Below are positions 42,471 to 54,411 of a DNA stretch of 64,000 nt, one piece after another. This DNA comes from Schistocephalus solidus (Eukaryota; Platyhelminthes; Cestoda; Diphyllobothriidea; Diphyllobothriidae): assembly GCA_017591395.1 (NCBI GenBank), contig WEDG01000720.1, positions 1 through 64,000 on the forward strand. The letters run 5' to 3'. Within the stretch, counting starts at the first letter, position 1, and every line of letters starts with the position of its first letter. The notes under the pieces were generated by a model. It was not told the DNA's origin and searched no databases. It saw only the letters and a list, made by a program, of their open reading frames with translations. A program made the position numbers and the translations under genes.

Positions 42471-42975
42471 AAGAGCGTCAAAAATCAATGAGATAAATGC
42501 ATTCTACTTAAGCAGTCATTTTCCAGGTAGTTTTTCCAGACTGTCAAAAAGAATTGCATTCAAAAGCCAGCATCCCACCGTGACTAAAATGCCTTCGAAT
42601 TATGCTGCATGATAATGAATATTATAGCCATATTTAAGAACCCTTTTCTGATCCAAAGCCCATTTCAGAATTTCTGGTAATATTTCACGAGATAACACAT
42701 CTACTGTTTAAGTGTTCCTGAGCATCGTCGGTAATACTTTCTGATTATCAACCGCCTTCTTGCAGGTCAGACTAAGCACCCCAAGGCAAAAAGCAAACAC
42801 TCCTGAAAACAGCATAAACCATTAAACGTCACCCACTATCTTTGGCCATGCCTCATGTGAAACAGGTAAAAGGCTTCAAAAACTATTTGTCGATGAATGC
42901 CACCGATCACTAACGGAACTCACTCGTTTCTAAACGAATGAAGTCAATATTTACGATTTAAAACGGCAAGACAAC

Positions 42976-43145
42976 GAGCCCGTGGCTCAATGATTAGAGC
43001 GTTGGACATCAGATCAACCGTTCTCGGGTCTGATCCTCGGGTGGTGCACCACCTGTGGTTGGGTATGACTGGCTGATGACGGCTTATAAGTCAGAAATGG
43101 CCATTATAGTCTCCCTTGTCTTTCCTGGCAATATTCATCTGCTTT
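42976..43145 (+). mobile_element. tRNA-derived SINE
   Basis: The head contains an A box (GTGGCTCAATGATTAGAGCG, 42982-43001) and a B box (GGGTCTGATCC, 43026-43036) at tRNA spacing. A non-tRNA body follows: GTGGTGCACCACCTGTGG, GGGTATGACTGGCTGATGAC and AAGTCAGAAATGG. Such Pol III heads drive transcription of SINEs, which are mobilised by a partner LINE. I recall repeats with this body in diphyllobothriidean genomes but cannot check. The exact 3' end is uncertain. Confidence 0.65.
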
Positions 43146-43534
43146 AAAACTTGTCAATTATTGGAAGGAGTTTTCAACATTATCGTTAGTGAACAAGCAG
43201 CTTATAGTCTTTTTGTCCTTAATCGTTCCAGAGTTAATATACATACCCTTAATTACGCAAGAAACTTTGTCTGGGGCTTTGCAAACACCAAAGAACGGAA
43301 TAGTAAAAGGAATAAGTCGACCTTCTAAGGAGGTTACTCCCTGTGGCTTCCTATATTTTGTGCTAAATGGAATAAAATATAATTAATTTTCTACAGAGAT
43401 GTATCCTTTTAAGCACCGACATTAGTAAGTCTCACCTTAAATGTTTCAGCATAAAATATAATTATTCCGCTGGCAAAAAAGATAAGTTGTCGGAAAGAAA
43501 CATTGGTGAACCTAACTAGCAGTTAACTCGTTGC
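43146..43534. other. No recognisable feature
   Basis: About 390 AT-rich bases between the SINE and D3. Two overlapping short frames carry no motif. Confidence 0.4.
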
Positions 43535-44482
43535 AGTCCAACGATGTTCCCGTTATACTCTACGGCATGCTGGTGCAGAAACGGTGACTGGCGCTGGATT
43601 AAAGTGAGTTTAGACTCACACTGCATCTACCTCACTCTGTTTCCTCCCTCCCACCTGGGAAGACAGAGTCACGAAGATTGGAAGTAGGAACGGGCGCCGG
43701 CCCACGCCCCGTGGTCCCACACAAACAAGAACAAAATGGAGGGGTGACTCAGCTCACAGCTGAGTGGGTGTGCCATGAAGTTCCCAACAAGAAAGGGCCA
43801 TGGCAGCCTAAATCTCAGTTCGCTAGTCCGCCACTCCGCACAAATGCACAATGGGCTGACCACATGGTCCGAGTTACCCCGTCAGTTGACAACCTTCAAA
43901 AGCCACGGCTTTTAGAGCACCATGATAGTTTCAAGCGCATCAGATTGTTTAAAGTGAGGAAAAAATGCGCTGAGCCGTTGACCTCACTCTCTCCAATACA
44001 CCCAAAATCAGACTATCGTCGGAGGCGGTCAGTTGTCTGATGTAGGAGTGGGCACATTGGCTGACGGGCTGGCGAACCCGTCTTCGCGCGCCACGGCACG
44101 ACCTGTCCGCCATAGCACACGCACCATGATTCACTAAACCAGGGGATATGGAGGAGTCATCAGCGTCTGTCTCCTTGTCCACTGGTCAGCCAGTCAACAC
44201 ACACTGGGCTGACGGCATGCTCCGGTATATAGCTTCAATTATTAGCCTTCCAAGCCACGACGTCTAGGAAACCGTGATATTCTCAAGTTTGTCAGCTTGC
44301 AATGAGAGAAATTTGCGATGATGAGGAGGAGATTGGGGCATAAGAGTTAATGGAAGTAGTGTACGTTAATATGGTCTGGCCTACGGTGGTTTACCACAGG
44401 TTACGGTGGAGATGTACGTGTCTCAGGAAGTCCATACGGTGTGTGAATTTACGGGAGCAGTGAGGTGATGCTAAAAAATTTG
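43535..44482 (-). mobile_element. Family D 3' end: last zinc finger plus 3' UTR (copy D3)
   Basis: On the minus strand from 44482, a decayed last finger can still be read (KFTHRMDFLRHVHLHRNLW and a stop, compare finger 5 of D1). The whole 3' UTR then runs down to about 43535, including GGCGCGCGAAGACGGGT, TCAGCCAATG and CCACTCC, matching D1 30620-31385 over about 740 bases. In this copy the UTR half near 43650-43760 has a GC-rich segment not present in D1. It is 5'-truncated just inside the last finger. Confidence 0.85.
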
Positions 44483-47400
44483 TTTTAGACGAACAGTACA
44501 AGCATGAAGGTGTCCATTCTGGAAAGCGAATCCTTCAGAAGGGTCTCACATGTTTGCTTCTCGTGGTGTTTCGTTCTCGACTGATTTCGCTTCATTTTCT
44601 ACATAGCCGAACCCAGAAAAAGAGATGCAATTTAAATAGTTAATAAAACTGACACCGTTTATCACCTAAGCTTGAGGACATCTAGACCAGCATGCGCATT
44701 TCCGAGGGCTGTAATTTTGGTTTTCAACCATTTTGGAAAATATCCTGAGAGAAAGAGGGAGATGCAAGATGACAAATTGCTAAATTTCCGCGCACGTTTC
44801 TCACATAGCACGCCTTTCACCGGTCTCACTCGCTCCATCCATATGTCGGATTAACATTCATGATGTTCGTTACCTATAAAAATGCACTTATTCTAGGCCA
44901 TATTGACCTAGCGTACTGAAGATTAAGTCACCAGCTGAACATGAGATAATGATACTAGATGGCAGCATTAAATCATTCTAATTTCTTTATTTTGACCTTC
45001 ATGAATTTTAAGGGTCGAAGTTTTGGAGAAATAAAAACTACATATTTTCGGCTCTCTTGGAGAGTGTTACCTTGATTACTGCTTTTCACGAATACTCACC
45101 TTCACCTACAGGAAAATGCGAGAGCATAAGTAAGCCAAACAATTATAGATGCTATGTGGCTCAGCAAACCTTAGAACTCTGACCTGAGTAGAAAATAGAG
45201 TAACAGTGTTAACATAAAAAGTTGAAACGGCGAGTTCATGTGATTCCTGGCGTTTTCATTCCCAAATGAGGGGTATGAGTCCTTGGCTGAATAAAAAACT
45301 GAACTTTGTTTGAAATATTGGATCGATCTCCTCTCGGTTCGGGGTGCAGGCGGTTGCAAACGGCAAATATTTCGGACAGACCATTCTAATCTACGTTGGT
45401 TTGTAGGTAAAACCTCTAATTTTCAAGAGATGGCAGATGAAAGACAGGTTTTTTACCTTCTTAAATTAACTAATTGTTTCTTGCCAGTCACTATACGCAT
45501 CGAAATTTGTGATCTCTTATCAAACACCTTTCCAATTTTTTAGAAATGTTCTCAGATTGCTGCTGAGCAATTGTGTGAATCGAACTTATGAATACGACCT
45601 TACCGTCATCCAATGAATCTTTTTTACTGCACAAAATGCCAAAACAGCAAAAAGAAAAATAGTCCTGCCATAGCGATCTTCAAGGTTTTAAAGATGTCGT
45701 TGAGGGGCCTTGCTGTTTAATCTATGTTCGGGTAGTTTTACCCCTATGGTTCGGTGAATATTGATACTGCATATTTAATCCATCAAATCTAAGTCACACC
45801 CAGTCTTTTACACTAATTCCATGATTTTGATAACATTGGCTATTCTGGCTAACAGGCTTCCTAATTACGACTTGCAAGTTCCAAAAGCAATCTTTAAAAA
45901 TCTTCCCAACTTAATGCAAATCGAATTCTAAGAGCGGGCATGGTTCCTGCATAGAGCATTAAATTGTTTCCATGGCTTATACACGTTTCGCCTCTATGTC
46001 ATAACAAATAGAACCTTGCTCTTTGAATTTAACACTGGATATCTTCTGAACGGAATGCGTAAGAAATAAAAAGTACACCTGGAAGACAACGTCAATGCTT
46101 GGAAGTTTTCAAGCGTTCAAAACATCAAAATGTAACGATTAACTTTGACTGCATTTATATCGATTTTTTAACTATTCTGAATATTGCTCAGTAGTATAAT
46201 GCATTGTGCAAGGCAGTTTCTCATTTACAACGACTTTTGATCTTATCAGAATTTCTGCTTTTCCAAAACATGCTGTTGCCTAAAAAAACATTCTATCATT
46301 TTTAAGTTTCTTCACACTTTACTTAGCTTTTATTCATTTTTTATAATGAAGGGGTTCGGCCCATTAGGTTGTGTCTGGTTACCAGTGAGTAAAGACGTTT
46401 CGTAAATTAAGGAACATCTCGTGAGTTAAGCAAGCTACCCTAAATAAACAAGCTCATTTGATGCGAAGTAAAAGCCTTATTCTGAAGTCTGTCAATCCGA
46501 ATAAAGGGTTATTGAATATTCAATATTAACCAAATCGGAACAGAGCTCTCAGATAAGATGTAATATGTATCGAATTACTGACAAATCAGCAGTACTGAAT
46601 ACATCTGGTCAGATGTTGATGGAATAACCGAGAACAAACAAGTTGGATTGATTAAAAGAAAAATGAAGTTTTTAAGGCTAATAGAGGTGCCAGTAACTGT
46701 GGATGCCCTAATAGGTTTTCAGGAGGGGATAAGAAATACAACTTCAGAAAGAATTACGACTTAAGTGATATGAATGATAGAAACCATACATTTTTGACCG
46801 ACTTTAAACTCGCGGGCTAAATCCGAATCACACATTTCTAACATCTGCCAATCTCGAAGCAACAATCCAGGATTTATAATGAGGAGAGTGAATCACATTG
46901 TAGCACCATACCACTACGAGAGCAAGTCATCAATATAAGCATCAGTTTTTATTCTGCGTGTCAAACTTCGACATTCAAAAATAATTCTGCCCATCGTTTG
47001 ACTTGTGACGCTTATAAAAAACGAAATGGAGACTACCATAGCACTCTAGATTGGTGTAGAAAAAAATATTCAAATAAATTTTCCATCAAAAATTGTAAAC
47101 TTCAGATAAAAAGTAACTTATCGAAACTCGTGACAATGCAGAGATCACCAATATGCGTACTTTTCCGTAATAAAGACTTATAACCGCAGACCAAGCATAA
47201 CCATTTTAGATAATAACATTTGAATAAGAGATCCATGGTCATTGCACTTTTTGAGTGAATGATTGAGCAATGGCTGTCCATAATAGGAAATCTTACTTAT
47301 AAGTGAAATGCCAAATATGTAAATCTAAAGTATTAAGAAAAGAAGAAGGCAGATCTTTTTCATAAACAATGGTCTATGTCATCCTCATAAAGTAAAGTAA

Positions 47401-49414
47401 CCTGAGGAAAACATTGCGCAAAGTTAAAAAAATTAGTTAACCTTATCCATCCGTACATTGAACAAAAAAATTAAAATACTGAATGCAATCAGCAATTCAG
47501 AAGCTTAAATAATAATTAATTTATTGAGCAGCTGGTGGCGTCTCTCGAGCAGCTAATTTAACAGACTATTGATAATCCGTTGTGCATCATTCAGAGGATG
47601 TAAGGAAATGCATGACCTAAAACTTCAGCCATAAATCTGTTGCATAATACGTATACTAGTAGAACCCAATGGGATAACCTGCTATCTTCATAGGAATAAG
47701 TACTACAGCCAAAAATTATAGCTTTAAAAGCATATGTTTCCTTCAGATGAATTTAGGGAATTAAGAAAACCAGGGTGGAAATGCCAGTTTTAAAAATTCC
47801 ACCAGAGAAATTGTTAAAAATACAAGTTTTCAAGTGTTGAAAACGCAGCAATTTAGTTTTTGATTTCAGAAGCATAATTTCATTTAAGTACCTGACCCCC
47901 AAAGTATTGCTTATTTGGGTTGCCTTAATCATCTGGTTTCTCTTATTGAAAGACTACCTGATTTTTGAGATAATAATACCCTAGATTCAGACATATAAAA
48001 ATTTCGTACAGTTGACAATACTAATCATTGATTGACGTCTAAGCCTTAAAAAATGTCAATTTTAGAATAGAACCTTCGCAATGTTTAAGATGAATTTGCA
48101 AAATGATATCTATGAATAAGCATACGTTTTTGCGCTTTGTCCAGAAAAGCGAAAATTGACCATCAAATAGAAAAATATACAGAGCGATTCCAGAAAAATA
48201 GGTGAAACAAACAAGGCTATTTTCAAAACAGACGACCACGACATTTAAGTATATTGTGTTGAGCAGCAATAGCAGCCACGCTGAATGCTAAAAGGTTGAG
48301 AGAAAAAACCAACAGTAATGATATACGAGTTAGAGTCTGTACAGTCCGCTGTCCAATTTTGAAATGGATCGATGCAGCAGCCACCACATACCTTATAGTT
48401 TAACTGGAAAAGAATACTGTGTTTTCTCTTCGAGGTATGAGATAGGACACTCCCAAATAATAAAGTTAGTTAACTTGAAAATAACTCATTAAAAACAAAG
48501 ACAATAAATTTTAGGTCAAAAGAATGCGACCACATGGATAGCACATTTATTAATCCAAGAGACCTGGTGTCCCAAGCGCACGACCTCACATTATCAAAAG
48601 CTTCCTTATTGAGAATTTGAGGGCAGAATTCCGTGAATCATTTTCGCGTAGACGGTCCTCTATATCTACTTGATGCTAAACTTCCATTTACATTCTCTAA
48701 CCAAACGATAACTCAGGTTTGTCTGATTGATTTCATAAGGCAGCCCAGAGACTGGTTATGCACTTAGTCCTTTTTCTCTACAAAAAGGCTTTTTGGATTT
48801 GGTTCATGCGTGAAAGCCATGAACGCTTTAATAAGCTATACTGTGAACTTAGCGATAGCAAATTATATGTGTTTATGCTGCCCTCGAGACAACAACTCCT
48901 GTGTTTGGACTAGTTGATAATTTTCAAGACAAATAAACCTTGAATAAGATATAACAGTTGCAGCGAAATCAACATTATGCCGCGACTGAACACTAACCTA
49001 GACAAAAGATAGTCATTTGTTCTCAGAAACTAGTGTAGACGACCGCCCAGTCCCAAAAGCAGTCTTTGATCATCCATATCAAATGATAGGCATTATTTAT
49101 GGTTATTTTAACTTCAAAATACATAAACAAAGTGTATTAGAAAGCAAAAAATGATAAGCTTACTGGTCCTGCCAGGTATGCGATAGTGCATCCGGAAAAA
49201 CAGCAAGGACAGCCGTAAGAAATTTTCGTTTACTTGCGAGGGACAAAATCTTTTTTTCCGAAAATTTGGTCACCTTTGTGAATAATTTGGAGCTTTCGGT
49301 TATAACTTCTTTTTAATTTTAACAAATACAAAGTCGGACAGAAACGAACCTTTATAAATCAAGGTTGTTATAATTATTTTTCGGAATTTCGAAAAGGTGA
49401 CAAATCTCTCGCAG
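44483..49414. other. AT-rich stretch without recognised genes
   Basis: About 4.9 kb with no repeat shared with the rest of the window. A 77-residue frame at 45310-45543 contains RTDHSNLRW, similar to a Gypsy RNase H motif, but nothing around it supports an element. It is probably host intergenic or intronic DNA. Confidence 0.5.
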
Positions 49415-49996
49415 TTATTGAGAGTATTTATGAACCAGGTGCAACCAATTGTGTCTCTGGAAATACAGAGAAAATTACAGGCTCACTTTATAAGTGCACG
49501 AACGATATTTTTTAGCGGTGCAAATGGTCCATATTCCATTGGACAATCCACTGAAAGATAAGAAACTCAACCTATATTTACTATGCAGGAGACATTCATA
49601 AGCTTTTCTTAGGCGTGGAAGAAACTCCTCCGATCTGAAATCTATGGAGGTCAGATCAAAGACAATCTTGTCAACGACTGATTTAGGCTTCAAGCTTATC
49701 AAACGGTGAGAAAAGTGAGAATCTTGCCAATCGATTAAAAATCTGGTAGGCATCTTGGTATCACTCAAAACGAGGGAAGACAAAAGGTCTTCAACAATAG
49801 ATAATATCCGCTTTTCTTCTAAAATATTCGAGGATTTATATAATGTATACGTAAGAAGAGCACATCCTCTGCTGGTAGCTGGTTCATTTAACTCCGTCTG
49901 CTTTGAAAAAAACTGCACTGCATTTTGAAGATTAAAGGCAGTCAACGAGCAGAACAAGAGCGCGCGAACGAGTGATACCTTCGAAAATACAAAAAG
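49415..49996 (-). CDS. Possible host gene: last two exons with a 30-nt intron
   Basis: A minus-strand frame of 510 bases (49487-49996) has no stop and is bounded by TTAG upstream and GTGAGC downstream. A 30-nt GT-AG intron (49457-49486, ending TATTTCCAG) leads to a 42-base exon ending in TAA at 49415. The 183-residue product starts hydrophobic (VRALLFCSLTAFNL) and continues with SKQTELNEPATSRGCALLTY, EEKRILSIVEDLLSSLVL, FLIDWQDSHFSHRLISL and FLPRLRKAYECLLHSKYRL. I do not recognise the family. It matches no repeat here, codon use looks protein-like, and the intron size equals those of the DUF4806-like gene. Further 5' exons would lie above 49996. Confidence 0.4.
49457..49486 (-). other. Predicted 30-nt intron
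   Basis: In gene sense it begins GTGAGC and ends TGTATTTCCAG with a pyrimidine-rich tract. Removal keeps phase 0 and postpones the stop by 12 codons. Confidence 0.4.
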
Positions 49997-50149
49997 CTAA
50001 GGGTAAAATTAATTTAGTTGTTTAAAACACAGAGATTAATTGGTTGAAGTACATGTTAAATACGCACGATGTGAAAAATTTTAAAAATATTTAAATCTTT
50101 TTTTCCTGAATTTAATGAAATGAAGCTATTTTCACTAAAATTAAAAGAT

Positions 50150-50335
50150 ACGTTACCTCCTGCTTCATTCCTAATAATTTCTGGAGGTGACTGCAACACC
50201 CCATACAGATATCTTCTTCATAGGCTAAATTCATTAAGCTTTCTATACTTTTTGCCAATTTATCAAAGCGCGAACAATTAGGAGAATAACTATAGTTGCG
50301 ATTATTTTATGCTTGCGCATTAATTTGTTTGTCGA
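50150..50335 (-). mobile_element. Family A-type ORF1 N-terminal fragment
   Basis: The minus strand gives a KHKIIATIVILLIV leader and, in another frame, LMNLAYEEDICMGCCSHLQK followed by LLGMKQE. This parallels the A5 start (KHKIIVTFVILLFV, then LTNEAYEDETCMVCFSLQQK and FSGMEQE). Only the first 60 or so residues remain. Confidence 0.6.
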
Positions 50336-50869
50336 AACCCCGTGTCAATGTTACCGATTTTGCGGCACAGGTTTGAAACCAGGCCACGGACAAATTCTAC
50401 GTAGCAATAACTTAAGGGTTTCTGTGGTTTGCATACTAATGGGGATACAAAGCAAATGCGTTTGATGTTAATATGGTCTCAAAATTAACGGGCGTGTTGG
50501 TAATGATATTCAGGAATATGCCTATATGAGGATGTGTAAGATGATATATGAAAACGAGGAGATAAAGATTCAGCCTTTGGTTTAAACCCCTTCTGAGATT
50601 CAGATCAGATTCATGGAGCACAGAGCCAACGTGAGTTTCGAAAGTGTGCGAAAGTTCGAAGTTGTACTTCCAGTTGAGATAGCAGAAGATGGATATAGAG
50701 AAGTTGTAGAAACTTCCTCTCATTTTATCCGAATTGCAGCCGTCCATAACAATGGCACATGATGGGGGCAAATGAAAATACGCATGCACAGCTTCCTCAG
50801 CCATCATATACAATAATGATAATGACACTGCGTCTACGGACCTCGATGAACCCGTTAAGCAGTCTCTAG
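50336..50869. other. No recognised feature; probable decayed E2 5' sequence
   Basis: About 530 bases lead into the E2 endonuclease on the plus strand. A long minus-strand frame over 50436-51002 is antisense to E2 and is not a gene. Confidence 0.35.
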
Positions 50870-51125
50870 AATGGGAAGATGGAAACCGGCAGGGATGGCA
50901 AAATATGAAAAAGTGTCTCGTAGTGGATGAAATTAAACGAGACATTATGGCTTTAACTGAAACGTGGCTTTCTACAGACCTTATTGTCCCAAAAAATATC
51001 ACTTGCAGGTTATCAGCACTTCAGGAGAGCACGACCGAGTTGAGGAGGAGGAGTCATATTTTATATCACTCGCAAAACTGACCGCTAAGGCTGACGTATA
51101 TAGAATTTATATTTGGTTAGCACCG
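50870..51125 (+). mobile_element. Family E LINE, endonuclease N-terminus (copy E2, left part)
   Basis: The plus strand reads IKRDIMALTETWLSTDLIVPK, then in another frame GYQHFRRARPS and GGGVIFYITRK. These are the D-I--TETWL and GY-xxR-DR-GGG-Y blocks of LINE endonucleases. The sequence is cut by the 3' end of C1 at about 51125 and continues at 56345. Confidence 0.7.
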
Positions 51126-51819
51126 GCAAGGCACTGTCTTAGCAAACATTAGAAACCAAATAAAGTTTTGACAATGAATGCAGATAAAATGTACATAAAC
51201 ATAACTTGTCCTACTATTTTAACAGTTAGCAATGTTTTGAAATTAATGGTGAACTAGAAAAAATAGGCAGTAAAAAACTGCCATAAAAATGGAGGAAGAT
51301 TTCAATAAGCCTTCATTTTTTAATAGAAGGTAGGAGAAAAAAACTGCTTAGGAAAAAATTGTCAGGTGGGAGCGTAGGGTAATACTGTAGTAGCATTTCA
51401 GAATGAGGTAATAAAACGTCGAGGTGATTCGTTCTTGATCACTTAGGCGTATGAAACAAAATCTCACGAAAATGCGTCAATGAACTAAAGACCTCAGCAT
51501 CTTTGGATTCATAATTGAATTCTGATGATGGTTAGTATCCGAAGAAACGGAAGCATTTTAGACTGTGGATTACCGAATGTGCGCGTCCGAATGACGTCAT
51601 AGTTTGGATGACTGGTGATATAAGGAGACATCATAGTTCATGGGCGACTCCAGGTAGCGAAATATAGTTTCAAGAGAATCACTTAAATTCCCGATGGTCC
51701 TTTCTCCGAGTCATGGGGAAAGCTACTGGGAAAAGATGAGGAAAATAAAAGGTTATTAGAATCAGTGTTAAGATAAATGTGCCGTCTTCGCTTGAATGCA
51801 GATAGACCAGTTAACGACC

Positions 51820-53252
51820 TCATTTCAATTGGCAAGTTATTCCAAAGAAAACTATACCTAGAAGCAAAGAAGAGAGAGCGTTTACACGTGGAGGATGCAG
51901 GGGAGGTATAATTAGTGCAGAATTTCTTCGGTTATAAGGAAGACTAATGGGCGTAATGACAAAAAGCTTGGGGAGAGTTGAACTATTATTTAGTCGGAAA
52001 AGGAGACAAAAGCCTGCTTCAAGTCTCCTGACCCAAAGAAATTTTAGCTTCATTAGCTGGCATCTTGTTGAGTAAGAAGTAGTTGAAAGAGTCGGAAATA
52101 GGAGTTTTTTTGTGAAATGTCTTTGAACATTTTCATTTTTTGAACGGCTAGATTCGTTCATTAAACCGAAGAAAGGACAGCAAAATTCAAGAATGGGAAG
52201 TACAAACATACGATAAAGTCTTAATTCAATTTCAGGAAGGTAGAAATTATAAGAAATAATGCCGCACATCTCAGATGCCTTGGCCGTAATTCTATCGGCA
52301 TGAGGCGAAAGATCTAATTTATTGGTCCTAGATGGAAGAACATTCAATCATAGGGCAACCTTCAAAGATAAGAGGTTGCAGCAGCCTTAAAGGCCCAAAA
52401 CACATGTAGCGACATTTAGTAGGTGAGAACGCCATTAGCCATGTGGAGCTACAGACCGAAAGAGCGTCTAAGTCTGTATTAATTTGTTCGAGGCATCGTT
52501 CGGTCGTAGATTTAGAGAAGGAATACACGCAATTGAGGTCAGCAGCATAAATAGAAGATTGAGAATGTTTAACTATCGATGAAATATCATTTATATACCG
52601 TAAGAAAAACAAAGGACCTAATACGGTACCTTGAAGGACACCACTAACAATCGGGGTAGCACTTGAGTATGAGGACCCTACTAAAACTTTTTGCTTTCGA
52701 TCATTTAGGTATGATCTAATAAAGTCAGTTAGGGGACTACAAAATCCTATAGCTTCTAGTTTAGATAGAAGTCGTTTATGAGGCACTTTATCAAATGCCT
52801 TACTAAGATCAAAAATAGATAACTACCACAGATAGATGATCATTACGAAGAAAGGATAGTAGATTTTGAAAATACATGTGGCAGGTTTCACAAGAGCGGT
52901 CCGGTAATAAGCCGTGTTGGGAAAAGTTGATAATTTGATTGCTTATGCAAACTGGTAATATAATAGAAGTTTCCAATAATCGCGGAAGAAACCATTTTTG
53001 AGAAATACTGAGAATAACTTGCTTAGTAAAGGTGGAAAATACCTTAAACTGTTTAATAAGTGAGTTTGGAATGTTATCAGTTCCAACCGAATGTGAATTT
53101 TTAAGGTGAGCTATTTCCTTTTGAATACATGAAGGCGAGAAATTAATGGTTGTTAGAAGCGAATTTGAAAGCAGAGGAATTGTGGGAGTGGGGCTAGTTT
53201 CAGTGGTAAAGTGGTTGGCAAAAACGAATTTAACAATTCTGCTTTTGCCCAA
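51820..53252 (-). pseudogene. Reverse transcriptase of C1
   Basis: Three frames. At 52809-53252: IVKFVFANHF, LKNSHSVGTDNIPNSLIKQ, CISNQIINFSQHGLLPDRSC and DHLSVVVIYF; the YRGVHKTP-type segment between ILPV and CISNQ, present in C3, is deleted in frame. At 52328-52786: PHKRLLSKLEAIGFCSP, IRSYLNDRKQKVLVGSSYS, VSGVLQGTVLGPLFF and IYAADLNCVYSFSK, where the catalytic YADD has become YAAD (52538-52549), losing the first metal-binding Asp. At 51820-52347: RITAKASEMCGIISYNFYLP, LRLYRMFVLPILEFCC and LKFLWVRRLEAGFCLLFRL. RT activity must be lost. Confidence 0.85.
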
Positions 53253-53639
53253 ATCGTCTGTAACAAATGTTTTGTTACAGTCGAGTAAGGGCGGAGTTAC
53301 ATTCAGACGCTTAGCCGATGACCGAACATGGAAGATATGAGCAACAGATTTGGATGAATTGCCATCACTTAGTGCCCGAAACTCCCTACGCTTATCTCTC
53401 GCGAGCCTAATTTTCGATGCTAATTCAAATATTTGTGCAATCCTTAAATGAACTGAAAAGAGCTTTTAGATGAATCTTTAAGTTGCTTTCGTAATTTTTA
53501 AGTCTGTTCTGGAGAAATTGCGGAACAGTAGAAGAAGCTGTATTTGAATTAAAAATCTTAAACAGGATAAAAGCCTGGATTTTTTTCTTTGAGGCTGTGC
53601 AATAGCTCACGGAAAAATTTTGGATCGTTGATTTTAGAA

Positions 53640-54400
53640 TATGCTATGCCAATCTAGAGTGCTTACGAAATTATTTATCATTTCATGGTTTCTGTTAGCA
53701 AAGTCGAGGTTATTGCATTTAACCTCAGGCTTCGTAAGAACGGGGACTGGAAAACAACAATGATCACAAGTGAAATGATCATGATGAAAATTCATAAAGA
53801 GAGGGTGGACCTTCTTTGTAAAAATTAAATCTTAAATGTTGTTATTTCTAGTAACTGATCTGACCAGTTGGGACATGTTTGAAAAGTTAATAGTATCGAA
53901 CAATTTCTGATGCTTAGGCGGAGAGGAATTGGCCTGCCAGTCAATGTCTGGCAGATTGAAATCACCTACGATTATTTTGACATAAAATTGAGTCTCTGCA
54001 ACTTTTTCAAATAGTTCACAGAGCTCGCTTTCATTGCCACAATAACACAGAGGATTATAGACACAGCCAATTAACGTTTTTTATTGTGCGGGAGGATGAC
54101 TGAAGCAAAGCATAAATTTCCAGAGAAGGACGAAATGCTCAGTTGAAAAGGGAAATGTACGAGGGATGACTTAATATAAAGGAGGTAAACCACCACCACG
54201 TTTTTCAGCGCGGTCTTGTCGGTACACATTAAAATTATATATAGCAAGCGTCGACTCAGAAATAAGAGAGTGAGCCCAGGATTCAGTGATGCACAGCACA
54301 TCTGGATCAAGCTCAAAGGCTACTGTTCTAAGCTTAGCCATCTTATTTACAACTGATCTCGCATTGAGTGAAACTATGCTGAGCGTATTACTGAGCTGCA
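53640..54400 (-). pseudogene. APE-type endonuclease of C1
   Basis: The minus strand in shifting frames gives DPDVLCITESWAHSLISES, EKRGGGLPPLY, TLIGCVYNPLCYCGNES, IIVGDFNLPDIDW and SQLVRSVTRNNNI, then CDHCCFPVPV. The GDFN-P-DIDW core and the ITESW block are intact. The frame changes near 54200 and 53830. It would nick target DNA for priming. Confidence 0.8.
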
Positions 54401-54411
54401 GGTTTCGCTCA

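Noticed and set aside
43678..44040. 120-residue plus-strand open frame in a GC-rich stretch
   Set aside because: It lies antisense in the 3' UTR of D3; the corresponding region of D1 does not keep the frame.
45310..45543. Open frame with RTDHSNLRW, like a Gypsy RNase H motif
   Set aside because: A nine-residue match with no RT or integrase remnant around it and poor agreement downstream.
50436..51002. 188-residue minus-strand open frame
   Set aside because: It is antisense to the family E endonuclease remnant and upstream sequence, has no recognisable motif, and its composition looks like a chance frame.
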